Source of the DNA: Narthecium ossifragum
Taxonomy: Eukaryota > Streptophyta > Magnoliopsida > Dioscoreales > Nartheciaceae
Direction of reading: 5' to 3'
DNA length: 64,000 nucleotides
NCBI GenBank assembly: GCA_963920575.1
Contig: OY986975.1
Coordinates: 18,507,897 to 18,571,896 of the forward strand
Below are positions 52,658-63,340 of the stretch, in pieces. The notes under the pieces were generated by a model. The model searched no databases. It saw only the letters and a program-made list of their open reading frames with translations, and had not been told where the DNA came from. How positions within the stretch are numbered: the first letter of the stretch is position 1; every line of letters starts with the position of its first letter. The position numbers were made by a program, and so were the translations under genes.

Positions 52658-54166
52658 ATGGCCGGCGAAGGAGCCACCAATGCCGGCGGCGGCGGTGGTG
52701 CTCATGTGCTGCTGCTGCCATTCGCCGCCCAGGGCCACATCAACCCTATGCTCCAATTCGGCAAGCGCCTAACCACCTACGGCCTACGTGCCACCTTGGC
52801 CGCCACCCGTGATTCCATCGCCTCCGCCGGCCTCCCCGCCTGCATCGGCCCCGTCGCCGTCGTGCCTATCTCCTACGGCGGCGACGAATCCGGGCTCGCC
52901 CAAGCCGGCTCAACCCAAGAGCTCATAGCCCGGGTCGAGTCATTCGGTTCGGCCTCACTAGCCGAGCTGATCACGGTCCAGCGAGCCGAGGGCCGACCGG
53001 TTCGGGCTCTGGTCTATGATTCGTCACTTCCCTGGGCCTTAGACGTCGGGAAAAAGTTCGGCTTGTTCTGCGTCACATTCTTCACGCAATCGTGCGCGGT
53101 GGACCAGGTCTACTGGTTGGCGGCTCACGGTCAAATAGAGCTGCCCTGGTCCGAACCGGAGCTAGTAAGTCCCTATCTGAACCGGCTGGAGCCGAGGGAT
53201 ATGCCGTCGTTTTTGGTGGAACCGGATCGGTCGGCTTATCCGGCTTTTCTAGATTTGGTACTGAAGCAGCATTCCAACGTGGACCGAGCCGATTATTTGC
53301 TGGTTAATTCCTTCCTCGAATTAGAACGCCAGGTAGCAATCCAATCTCTCTCCTGTTTCTCTATCAAAACATCAAAGTTTAGAATCATGCATGGTTGTAA
53401 TCATGTATTCGTGAAACATGAGCAGGAGGCAGAATGGATGGAGTCGACATTGCGAGCGAGAACGATTGGGCCAACGGTGCCGGCGATGTATCTTGACAAC
53501 CGCATCCCCGGTGACTCGCAGTACGGCTTTAGCCTCTTGACGCCCGATTACGGCACATGCAAGCAATGGCTCGATGCAAAGCCGCCCATGTCGGTCGTCT
53601 ACGTATCATTCGGGAGCACTTTCGACCTCGCCTCCACCCGTATGGAGGAGGTCGCTCGAGGCTTGCAGAGCAGCGGCAAGCACTTCCTCTGGGTGGTGAA
53701 AGCCATTGAGACCGGCAACCTCCCGGAGAACTTCATGGAGGACACGTCGGAGCAGGGTTTGGTGGTGAGTTGGTGCTCGCAGTTGGAAGTTTTGGCACAT
53801 GAGGCGGTGGCGTGTTTCGTGACGCACTGCGGCTGGAACTCAACTACGGAGGCCCTGAGCCTCGGCGTGCCGATTGTGGCGGTGCCGCAGTGGACCGATC
53901 AGCCTACGAATGCCAAGTACATCGAGGATGTGTGGAAGGTCGGGGTGCGAGCGCGGAAGGACGAGGCCGGAGTTGCGCGGAGGGAGGAGGTGGAGAGGTG
54001 CGTCAGAGAGGTGATGGATGGCAAGAGGAGCCAAGAAATGAGGAAGAATGCGGACAAGTGGAGGGAGTCAGCCAAGGCGGCTGTGACTGAAGGTGGCAGC
54101 TCGGATAAGAACATCGTGGACTTCGTAGCCAAGTGCTGCTCACATGGATTGGCTAGCCAGGGATAA
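52658..54166 (+). CDS. UDP-glycosyltransferase, UGT74-type (two exons)
   Basis: Exon 1 is 52658-53332 (225 codons), exon 2 is 53426-54166, giving 471 aa. It is a close paralogue of the UGT at 31178 (same MAGEG start, same leader, same intron site). Catalytic His is H27 in AAQGHINPM, partner Asp is D121 in ALVYDSSLPWAL, and the PSPG box spans 341-384 (WCSQLEVLAHEAV, THCGWNSTTEAL, PQWTDQ) with the UDP-glucose-type final Gln. The reaction is transfer of a sugar, likely glucose, to a small acceptor in the cytosol. The 93-bp intron has no stop and keeps frame, so the locus also reads as one uninterrupted frame of 502 aa; comparison with the other UGTs shows the 31 extra residues are intronic. No defects seen. 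Acceptor unknown. Confidence 0.95.
   Translation: MAGEGATNAGGGGGAHVLLLPFAAQGHINPMLQFGKRLTTYGLRATLAATRDSIASAGLPACIGPVAVVPISYGGDESGLAQAGSTQELIARVESFGSASLAELITVQRAEGRPVRALVYDSSLPWALDVGKKFGLFCVTFFTQSCAVDQVYWLAAHGQIELPWSEPELVSPYLNRLEPRDMPSFLVEPDRSAYPAFLDLVLKQHSNVDRADYLLVNSFLELERQVAIQSLSCFSIKTSKFRIMHGCNHVFVKHEQEAEWMESTLRARTIGPTVPAMYLDNRIPGDSQYGFSLLTPDYGTCKQWLDAKPPMSVVYVSFGSTFDLASTRMEEVARGLQSSGKHFLWVVKAIETGNLPENFMEDTSEQGLVVSWCSQLEVLAHEAVACFVTHCGWNSTTEALSLGVPIVAVPQWTDQPTNAKYIEDVWKVGVRARKDEAGVARREEVERCVREVMDGKRSQEMRKNADKWRESAKAAVTEGGSSDKNIVDFVAKCCSHGLASQG
53333..53425 (+). other. Intron of UGT gene 3, open and in frame
   Basis: 93 bp from GTAGCAATCC to ATGAGCAG, at the same phase-0 site as in the paralogue. 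Its length is a multiple of three and it has no stop in frame, so unspliced mRNA would encode 31 extra residues between the N- and C-terminal domains. Confidence 0.85.
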
Positions 54167-55505
54167 GATTACTGTTGTGGTCCTTTCTATCAATCAAGTC
54201 TTTAATGCAGACAAGTTGTCTAGATTATGATGTATCTGTTCTTGTTAATTGAACTTCCTATTGCTCGGTTTTCTGATTGGATACAACTTGATAGCTAGGT
54301 ACTGTTTAAATTTTTGGATATTAAGTTCAGAGAAATGATAGAAAGCATAAGTTTATACCCAATCTCAAACTTTGTCACGCCATAGGACTATTAGGACACA
54401 ATAATAGGTGGGAGTGGGACCATTTGTTTTTGCTTTGTATATACACACAGCGACACATCGACACAGCGATGTGTAGAAAATTGAAAAGGACGAGAGTAAG
54501 AACTTGTTTGTTGCTTGTATTTATTAGTGTTTTCTTTCTTTTATTCCCATCAGTAAAAATAGGTGGGACAAGGCCTGGACAAAAGGCGGGTCTGGGCCCT
54601 GAGAGTCAGGTATTAATGGGCTTGGGGCCGGGTTCGGGTAGCCTCGACTAAAACCAGGGTGGGCCCGGCCCGGACCGGTTCAGGTTTTTTAAATATTTTT
54701 TGAAAATTTTGTTTTGCGTATTTTAAATATTTTTGAAATTTTTGTTTTTTTAGTATAGATTACTATTTTGTCCTTTATAAACGGCTATATTTTAAAGGCA
54801 ATTTAGACCTTAGTACTTTAAAATTCATTTTTGATTTTAAATCCTTTTCTTTTTCTTTTTCTTTTCTAAATGCCATCTATAATGACCATTTTGCTCTAAA
54901 AAATGGTAAAAAAAAATGGCCATATTTAGGGGTAATTTGTCAACCGTGATTTACCCTCACATAATGGCCATAAATGGTCTGATTTTAAAGGCATTTTTGT
55001 CAAATGCTCTTTAGACATCATCTATAAAATAGATCATTCATTTTATTTTGAACCCACCAGTTTCAAATCATCTTCTGAATCTCTAAGTCTCTAAGAACTT
55101 TCTCTCTCTCATTCAAGCTCCCAACTCTCTATCTGTCAAATTTTCATGGATCCAAATTTTCCATCATTTACAATAGGATGTGATGCCCATCCCATCAACC
55201 TTAATAAGGAGTCCACATAAGGAGGAGGGCAATCGCAAGTCGTGTTCGTCGCTGCCACGGATTCCCTTTCTTCGTCGAAGCGGCCGTGAAAATCTAAAGA
55301 GTGGGATATATTCGAAAGAATATAGTACATATCGGACCCAAATGAACTAAATAATGTTACCTTCGTCCAAGCCAAGTGTTTGATCTGCTAGGAGGAGTTG
55401 AATGCTCACATTCACAATGTACGAAAGCATTTACTTTGGCACATTGACATCCACTCAATGACACAGGGTGACGGTCAATAGAAAGACATCCGACAAAGCT
55501 TGCTA
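54167..55505. other. Intergenic stretch after UGT gene 3
   Basis: No clear poly(A) signal AATAAA follows the stop at once. The remainder is AT-rich without coding signal; a GGGCCGGGTTCGGGTAG-like GC segment is at 54585-54690. Open frames here have no domain. Confidence 0.5.
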
Positions 55506-55705
55506 NNNNNNNNNNNNNNNNNNNNNNNNNNNNNNNNNNNNNNNNNNNNNNNNNNNNNNNNNNNNNNNNNNNNNNNNNNNNNNNNNNNNNNNNNNNNNNN
55601 NNNNNNNNNNNNNNNNNNNNNNNNNNNNNNNNNNNNNNNNNNNNNNNNNNNNNNNNNNNNNNNNNNNNNNNNNNNNNNNNNNNNNNNNNNNNNNNNNNNN
55701 NNNNN
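55506..55705. other. Assembly gap, 200 N
   Basis: Exactly 200 unknown bases, probably a fixed-size placeholder between contigs. Order and distance across it are not assured. Confidence 0.98.
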
Positions 55706-57172
55706 AACTGTATATATATGCTCATTAATATAATAATCGTTTGAATGATTTTATGATACGTTTTTTTATGTGATTTATATGATTTTGTACAAAGAGAATT
55801 ATAAGCTACACTTATATTGTTCAGCCTATTCTGGATTAATCTTATATACTCTAATCCCTAGCTCAGTTTGATATGAATAGGAACTGAATGGGATTTCAGA
55901 TCTAAATTGAATCATTATATTTCAAATAATATGATTAGAACTCAAATTGAGTTTCAAATCCAAATTTAAGCATTTAATTTCCTATTTGGACCCAATGAGG
56001 CAATGATAAACTAAATACCAGTTCTCTGTCCTATATGTTTATGTCTCTGAAGAAAATAAACCCCCCATGAATAGCCTAAACTTGCTTCTATGACATCAAT
56101 GATACCACTCAATCACATAGGCAAAGCTATCAAGTGATAAACTTCTAACATACAAAGTATCGAACACTTGAAAGGCAGATTAGCTAGTATAGTACTGTCA
56201 TGAAGTAACAAGCAGAGAGGAAGACAAAATTAAGCGCAATCACAAACACAAAAGGATTTTTTAACGTGGAAAAACCCAACTGGGAAAAAACCACGGGTCC
56301 TCTATCGGAGACCACCCAAACCAGGCATTAGATCTTCATCTTAACAGTTGTACAGCTAACACCTTTCCAAGATGACTCCTCATCAACCAGGTTGTTAGCA
56401 ACTGAGCTCGACTCCTCGACTCAGTGTCAACTAAGACAAAAATACAAAAGCTTGGTTATCAACTCTACTCAAAGTTGAGATAGATAGAAGACTCCTCCTC
56501 TCTTCTTGAAGCTCCTTGGAATCCACCAAGGATGAAGGATTCCACCTTCGATTTGACTTGGACTCCTCCAAGTAACTGAAGAACCTCTTCTTCATATATT
56601 AATCCTTGAATAGCTACAAGGATGAAGAACCTGTTTATTGAAGTTGCAGCTCGGAGTGAGGAAGCTTGAATTTCAGCTCACTTTGATAAGTTGCCCCTCA
56701 CTCTCTACCTTTGTTGAGAATAAAACCAGAGTTCTTAACCTCCACTGCTTCACTTCAACTCAATATATCTTTGAAAGGCTTCAGTTTTGACTCGCCAGCT
56801 GGTCTCGACCTGGCTCAGAGTAATAGCTCTGCTGCTTGCCTTTTAGTCTGGAGCAGACAACTTAGATAAGAATAGTTAACTTGCTATCAAGTACGCTGCA
56901 ATGCTTTCAGGCTATTTTGCAGCTACCCATTCTTTATTTTCCATGAAGCTGGTCATGACCCAAACAGTGGCTGCAGACTTCCCTCTATGTTAAGCTTCAG
57001 CTATCTTCTTTGCTTCTTGTTTCAGGTGAACTTGAAAACATAGCCCTCTTCTATGTAAACCTCCAGAAGACCCAGCTGTATCCTTTACTGCATGTGTTTT
57101 AGCTAAAAGTTTCCTCTTCTAGCTGAACATTGATCCATGAGCTTGTAAAGATGCAGAGCTGTTTGGTTGTCA
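55706..57172. other. Non-coding stretch, LTR-like part at about 56230-57170
   Basis: The first 500 bp are AT-rich without signal. From about 56240 the phrase TTAACGTGGAAAAACCCAAC...GGGAAAAAACCACGGGTCCTC is typical of plant Copia LTR or leader sequence, but no second copy is in the window, so it cannot be bounded. Confidence 0.35.
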
Positions 57173-57173
57173 C

Positions 57174-57199
57174 GTTGTGTGTGTGTGTGTGTGTGTGTG
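57174..57199. repeat. (GT)n microsatellite
   Basis: About twelve GT dinucleotides in a row, ending in GGTAGGGGTGG. Confidence 0.9.
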
Positions 57200-57507
57200 G
57201 TAGGGGTGGTGTTTGCATTTGAATTCTTATCCTAAAACAAGAGCAGGCTCGGCTCCTCACAATTATAGGTCAGATAGGTCAGGCTCAAGTTAGATTCATG
57301 ACTCGCGGGCCTCCGAATCAAGCTGCCGATTTGAGTTTTGGAGATTGTGCATGTTGAGCTCTTTGAATATTAATTTATATTACAAATAATCCAACCTAAC
57401 AGGTTTATATTAATAAAACAAAAAACCTTACATAATTTATTCTCGAAAACTTTCAAATTAATTATTTGTGTTTAAAACTATCCTAAAATTTCGACAAAAA
57501 TTGGTAG

Positions 57508-57730
57508 GAAGAAATTTATGCAGAAGCTAAAGACTCAAGGAATATGCGGAAGAGAAATTTATGCAGAAGAAGCTAAAGAAAGACTCAATTAAGGAATATG
57601 CGGAATAAAGAAATTTATGCAGAAGAAGCTAAAGACTTGAGGAATATGTGGAAGAAATTAATTTATGCAGAAGAAGCTAAAGACTTGAGGAACATATGGA
57701 AGAAATTTATGCGAGAAGCTAAAGACTCTT
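57508..57730 (+). repeat. Tandem repeat, about 45-50 bp, five units
   Basis: Units of GGAAGAAATTTATGCAGAAG followed by AAGCTAAAGACTTGAGGAATATG start at about 57508, 57548, 57600, 57648 and 57698, with small indels. Function unknown. Confidence 0.85.
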
Positions 57731-58009
57731 CCTCTCTTATAATAGTTTAACCACAAAAATCAGTCAATGACTGCCAATCTTCCAAAAGAGACAAGGCCAG
57801 TCGATTCTTGTACACACTCTCATTTCTTATCGACCTCCAATTCCACCAACTTCCATCAAGTTATTAAGGGCTTCTTTAATTCATCAAAGTAATGCAAGGG
57901 AAAACACCTGATTGCATGTAAGAGTCTAATCAAGTAAATTACAACACATCTAAAACATACTTTCAGATTCACAGATTCTTAATGACAGAAGCAAATCTTC
58001 ACACTTCTC

Positions 58010-58015
58010 TTTATT
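58010..58015 (-). promoter_or_regulatory. Polyadenylation signal AATAAA of UGT gene 4
   Basis: AATAAA on the minus strand, 80 bp after the stop codon. Confidence 0.6.
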
Positions 58016-58094
58016 GAAGATGCTGCAAATATATCTATCTGATGACATTTCAATCAGATCTCCGAGAATTGGCAAAGACAACAGTCACTAGCTT

Positions 58095-59559
58095 CTAATT
58101 ACCTACAATTCCAGCTACAAATTCGTCAATGTTCTTCATAGAATCTCCGCCTTCATCGAAAGCTTTCGCCGCCAACTCTCGCCATTTCTTAGCATTCTCC
58201 CTCATCTCCTCCCCTCTTTCGCCTTCCATCACCTCCGTCACGCATCTCAGCAGCTCATCCTTCCTCATGATCCCCTTCTCATCGGCTCCGGCTCGCACTC
58301 CGACTCTCCACACACTCTCGACGTACTTGGTGTTCGTCGGCTGGTCCATCCACTGCGGCACCCCCACCGTCGGCACCCCAAGGCATATCGCCTCCAGCGT
58401 CGAGTTCCACCCGCAGTGCGTCACGAAACACCCCACCGCCGGGTGAGCCAGGACCTGCAGCTGCGGGCACCACGACACTATCAGCCCTTTGTCCCCGGCC
58501 GCCACCTTCTCCATCAGCTCCGCCGGAATCTTATCCTTGTCGATCGATCGGACCACCCACAAGAAAAAATACCTGGTCTCCGCCAGGAAATTTGCAAATT
58601 CTAGGATCTGCTCAGTTCCTAGACTGCAAACTGTGCCGTATGACACATAAATCACTGATCTTTCTTCCTTTCCATCAAGCCAACTCATCCATGACTCTCC
58701 CTCAACCTTGCAGAGATCCACACCGTAACTTTTATCGCTCGTGGATTTCTCTTGTAAGTATTTCCAGGGGACTAGAGGCCCAATGCCTTGGATTTTTGGG
58801 ATGAACTTTGCCAGCCAGTTGATTTCCTACATCAATTTATATTTAAAAAAAGCACTAAAAATTATGTTTTTGCTTATTTTTTTTGATGAAATTCAACATA
58901 AATTAAAGTTTTGTTTAGCTCACTGTATTCTCCAGTTGTTGAAACACGTTGAAGAAGACCCAATCACAGCTGTTCATGTCGGCGAACTGGTTGGCGAACA
59001 AGGCGGTGTGGGTCGGGCTGTAGTCCGGCACGGCCACGAACGATGGGAGGTCGGCGGCGGCCAGCACCGGCAGCGGCTCCAGCTCGAAAACTGAGCCCTG
59101 CGGCGGCAATGCCAGCCATCCTCGGTGCACGTAGTAGTACACAATGCCGACGCCGCACGGCTGGGTGTTGAACATGGCTACGGACAGGCCGTGCTGCCTG
59201 GCGATGTCGAGGCCGAAGGGGAGGCACGCGTCGTAGACGAGACACCTCGCCGGGTGGCCGGCGGCAGCTTTGCTCCTGATGAGCCCGGCCAGCTGCTGCG
59301 ACCCGACGACCCGGAGGCGGTCGTAGTAGACGTTCATGCCGGCCTTCTCCCGGCTTTGGACGTCGTCGAAGCCGTCGGAGATGGTCTCGATGGTGACGGG
59401 CGAGCCGGGCTCGACTTGACGGGTGCCGGCGACGGAGGTGCATATGATTAGAGTGGTTTTGAGGCCTTTGCTCGATAGGATCTTGGCGAACTGGAGCATG
59501 GGGTTGATGTGGCCTTGGCGAGGGTAGGGAACGAGGAGGACATGAGGCCTATCTGCCAT
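58095..59559 (-). CDS. UDP-glycosyltransferase, UGT74-type (two exons)
   Basis: Exon 1 is 59559-58924 (212 codons), exon 2 is 58826-58095, giving 455 aa. It faces the other UGTs and is more diverged from them than they are from each other. Catalytic His is H17 in PRQGHINPM, partner Asp D110 in CLVYDACLPFGL, and the PSPG box is residues 331-374 (WCPQLQVLAHPAVGC, THCGWNSTLEA, PQWMDQ), again ending in Gln as for UDP-glucose users. It would glycosylate a small acceptor in the cytosol; wording throughout (SVIYVSYGT, PQWMDQPTNTKYVE) is UGT74-like. The start is taken at MADRPHVLL rather than at the ATG 17 codons upstream, because family members begin there. Phase-0 GT-AG intron. Intact, acceptor unknown. 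Confidence 0.94.
58827..58923 (-). other. Intron of UGT gene 4
   Basis: 97 bp, donor GTGAGC at 58923 and acceptor TTGATGTAG ending at 58827, phase 0, at the same position as in the other two complete UGTs. Confidence 0.88.
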
Positions 59560-59619
59560 TGTTTCCGGTAGTCCAGAGCTTACTCTGATATGATCAATGC
59601 CTTGCTTCAAAGGCCCAAA

Positions 59620-60490
59620 ATCTTGGAGTATCTATAGCTGCAAATTTCTGATTTAAAGTTGGTTTTCTCTATAGTGAATGCTTTATTTATGGTTCAAAAT
59701 TTTTCGGCCAGGTAGTAATTAACTTTAGAAAAAATTACGTAAACCGTTCCAGGACTTTATTTGTGATTTAGAAAAAATTTCTGATCGAGAAGGAAAACAA
59801 AATGGGATCCGCTGGCTGGCTCGTGTTGTTCAGCGGAAAAATGATTGTACGGATCAGTCATTGATGCAAAAGTTTTGACAATTGGCTTCTTTTGTATCTT
59901 TCACTGACAATTAAAGTTGTCCAAACGCTACTGGTATATAGAATGGGACCTGCAACGTACTCGCACCCCCGCCTCATTTTTTTTTTGATAAAAGTTATTT
60001 GGATTAAGTAATAATGATTATTTAAGATAAGAAAAGAATAGTGATGAATAGTAGACGGAATGAGGATAATTTTTTATGGGTGTTTGGAGATAAAATGTTG
60101 AATAAATTAAATATTCCCTTGTTAACCCGGGTAACTTTTATCCCGGGTTAACTATCCCCGTACCAAACGGGGTATACGCCTTTTTTTTCTTTTCCCCCTC
60201 TCCTTGTTTCTCCCCTTTTATTCCCGGTTTCTGTTTTTTTTTTCTTCTCAATTTTGTGTTGGTTTTCTTTAGTTTTATTTCTTTTTTTCATTAGTTTTGT
60301 TTTTTTAATCACTTTTATTTTTTTAGATAAATTTTATTTCTTTTTTATCAGCTTTATTTTTCTTTTTGGATAAACAGTTTTTTTATTATATGTTTCTAAT
60401 CTCTTGTTTATTTTTTAGTTGTAGTTTTTGGAAGTCATTATTTGTAAAAATTTTAAAAAATATAAAAATATTGATTAAAATAATATATAT
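59620..60490. other. Intergenic AT-rich stretch
   Basis: No gene. It has a fragment (60124-60170, AACCCGGGTAACTTT...TACCAAACGGGG) of a terminal repeat related to the TIR element at 27759-29007, and long T-rich runs at 60180-60370. Confidence 0.55.
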
Positions 60491-60504
60491 ATATAACAAA
60501 AATA

Positions 60505-60830
60505 AGATGGCACTTTGGCGGTATTTTTTTGGAGTCATTTTTTAGTCCTAGTACTTTTTTTTGATGATTGCCGATTAAGATGGCACTTTGGCGGTATTTT
60601 TTTGGAGTCATTTTTTAGTCCTAGTACTTTTTTTTTGATGATTGCCGATCAACCAGATTTTGTGGTGGTTTGTACTTTTATCCTCTTTCACACTTAAGAT
60701 GACACTTTGGCGGTATTTTTTGGGAGTCATTTTTTAATCCTAATATTTTTTTAAGGATTGTCCATCAACCAGATTTGGTGTCGGTTTGTACTTTCCTCCT
60801 CTTTCGCACTTAAGATGACACTTTGGCAGA
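60505..60830 (+). repeat. Tandem repeat, about 72-120 bp
   Basis: AAGATGGCACTTTGGCGG followed by TATTTTTTTGGAGTCATTTTT starts at about 60505, 60576 and 60697 with a short fourth start at 60810; copies 2 and 3 include an extra CAACCAGATTTTGTGGTGG part. The frame over it is a repeat artefact. Confidence 0.85.
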
Positions 60831-61272
60831 TTGCCGCATTTTAATTTAACAAAAGTTTTAATAACCACCACAATACCCTTCTCCATACCAACTATCTTCA
60901 CCCAATTTATCATATCTTCTCTACTTTTAAATATCTATATAAAAGAATATAACAAATATGTATAGGTGCAACATTATCCAATCTTAACATAAAACAACGA
61001 TAATAACTAACCTGATCTGTGGTAAATTCGACTGTATAATCGTGACTGTTGATAGAGATGCTCTCCCCACTAGGAACATCATTCACAAATGAACAATTAT
61101 ATGAACTTGAACCGAAGTAGTCATCTATAATGTTCTTTTATGAATTACGAAAAGTGATGACTAGGAAGATAACTCTGTTCTAGAAAAAGTAGGAAAAGAG
61201 GAGAGACTGAGAGGGAGAGAGCAGGGGAGGGAGGTGCGACTGAAGAATGACTGAAAATAAAGTGTGAGAGGA

Positions 61273-61675
61273 GGATTTAAAGGGAGTCGTGTCGGGTTTT
61301 GGGTTGGGGGGGGGGAAGGAAAATTTTGAAATTTAAATTTTTACTATTTGAAAATTGAAACTTTTACTATTTGAAATTTCTACGATTTGAAATTAAACAA
61401 AACCAAAAAAAAAAGGAAAAAAAACAAACACAAGGGGTATAAGAGTAAAGTAAATGGGGACTACGTGCGCGCGCGCGTGTGTGGGGGGGGGGGGGGGGGG
61501 ATTTAAAGGGAGCCGTGTCCGGTTGGGGGTAATTTAAAAGGAGGAAAATTTTGAAATTTAAATTTTTACTATTTAAAATTTAAAACTTTTACTATTTTAA
61601 ATTAAACAAAACCGAAAAAAAAGAAAGAAGAAAAAAACACAAGGGGTATAACAGTAAAGTAAAGGGGGACTCTGG
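61273..61675 (+). repeat. Tandem duplication of about 230 bp with poly-G
   Basis: Two units, 61273-61500 and 61501-61675, share ATTTAAAGGGAGYCGTGTC, GGAAAATTTTGAAATTTAAA and ATTAAACAAAACC...AACACAAGGGGTATAA. A G-rich run of about 18 G lies at the junction (61483-61500). A third start (AAGTAAAGGGGG) continues after the LINE at 63325. Confidence 0.8.
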
Positions 61676-63324
61676 ATTTCACATACCAGCCGCTGTCGTT
61701 GATAGAATGGAACGCATATGCAAAGAGTTTCTATGGCGAGGGAAGCACTCTGGATTTCATATCGTGGCTTGGGAAAATGTTTGCTCACCCAAGGAACATG
61801 GTGGACTAGGACTGAGAAGATTCTCTATTTGGCAGGAAGCACTAAAGATGAGGAGAATGTCGGCGTTCTTGGAGGCGGAAGGCAATGTCTGGACCGAGTT
61901 AGCTAGAGCCAAATACCAATGGAAGGGTGTGCTACCTTCCCAAAGGGATCCGGGGTTGCATTCCTTGCATTGGAGATATCTCTGTAGGGCAGCGGACAGC
62001 TTGAGGAGGGGTTTGGTTTGGTCTCCAAGGGTGCAGAGTAGGCTTGACGTCCTCCACGATGCTTGGCTTTTAGAGGAGGCTTTGAGCAGGTGCCCAATTG
62101 CCATCAATGTGAACGCCATCCAAGATAATATGGTGGTTGGGGACTTGTTAAATGATGCTGGTTGGAACAGAGTTCTCTAAAATGAAATTTATGATCATAG
62201 CATGGTTGAGCTCATCTCTGCTATCCACCTGCGACGACATGATGTTTGGCGATGGGCTTTTAACACCTCTGGGAAGATAACGACTGCCTCTACATATTTA
62301 TTGCTGATGCAGGATGCTGTTGTGTTTGGTGTGGGCAAGGAGGACCGGTGGGAAGGAGTATGGCGTGTTCCGGCCGGACCTCGAGTGCTACACTTTCTTT
62401 GGAGGGCTCTCCATGGTAGACTTCCAGTCCGGAGCTTTCTTTGGAGGTTTTGCGCCGCCTATGACAAGGATTGTCCTAGGTGTGATGGTATGTGTGAGAC
62501 CATTGAACATGCTACATTGGGATGCTCTTTTGCTGCCAAGGTATTAGATCTGGTGCTCGTAGAAGAAGGTTTGGCTTGGGCTGCGGCTATGACTGTTGAT
62601 GAACTGATGGATGGGTTGCTTGGTACCTCTTCTTGCAAATTCCCCAGAGAACTTAAGTGTTTTATTTGCCTACACTATGTGGCTCATCTGGAAGGACAGA
62701 AACCTTATTGTCCATGGTGGGAGTGGTGAAAGTGCCGCTGCTATTGCCTGTAGGGTACGTCGACATGCCAAAGAATTCCTCACCCAACGTGACCAACGAA
62801 AACTTGAGGCGCAAGGGGTGGCTCAAACGGAGGAGCAAATGTGGGTTGTGCAAACGGATGCGGCTATTGACGCAGGCTCGAGAGCAGCTATTGGCATCGT
62901 CGGTATGATGGGCCGTGGGAATCTGGTTTGGGCATCAGGGAAGACAACTCAGGTTGGGACAGTGTTACAGGGAGAACTGGAGAGCATTGCTATGGCACTC
63001 AAGGAGGCAAGGACGCGCGGGATCAAGCATCTTTTGGTGGAGTCAGATTCAATGGAGGCTGTGCAAATCATCAACGGATTCAGATCATGGTCGTCGGATG
63101 TACTGCAACTTGCTAGAGAAATATGGTCTTACGCCTTGGATTTTTCTTCGATCTTGTTTTCTCACGTGCCAAGATCATGTAACGTACGTGCGGATAGTAT
63201 TGCCCGCTTCTGTAAGCGTGCTGGGACAGGCTTCTCCTGGCTCAGTGGTGATGACGTGGAGGTTTTGAATTTACACATGTAATCTGTAACTAGTCTAATG
63301 GGTGAACTCATCAAAAAAAAAAAA
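61672..63324 (+). pseudogene. LINE 3' part (zf-RVT and RNase H), with target duplication
   Basis: Plus strand frames in order: 61707-62180 (MERICKEFLWRGKHSGFHIV, HWRYLCRAADSLRRGLVW, VLHDAWLLEEAL), then a stop; 62202-62729 with the zf-RVT domain (VLHFLWRALHGRLPVRSFLW, CPRCDGMCETIEHATLGC), then a frameshift; 62611-63282 with FAYTMWLIWKDRNLIVHGGS and the RNase H blocks VQTDAAIDAGSRAAIGIVG, LVESDSMEAVQIING and HVPRSCNVRADSIARFC, ending at a natural stop. The poly-A is 63313-63326. A 15-bp duplication AAGTAAAGGGGGACT flanks it (61657-61671 and, with one extra G, 63325-63340). It is 5'-truncated and dead but fairly young, since only two breaks are seen in 520 codons. Confidence 0.93.
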
Positions 63325-63340
63325 AAGTAAAGGGGGGACT

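Noticed and set aside
53812..54132. Plus and minus frames within UGT exon 2
   Set aside because: Shadow frames produced by the GC-rich coding sequence.
59559..59610. Upstream ATG extending UGT gene 4 by 17 residues
   Set aside because: Family members start at the MADRPHVLL-type methionine; the extension has no counterpart in relatives known to me.
60515..60697. 60-codon frame with repeated FFWSHFLV and FLESFFSP segments
   Set aside because: Translation of the 72-bp tandem repeat.
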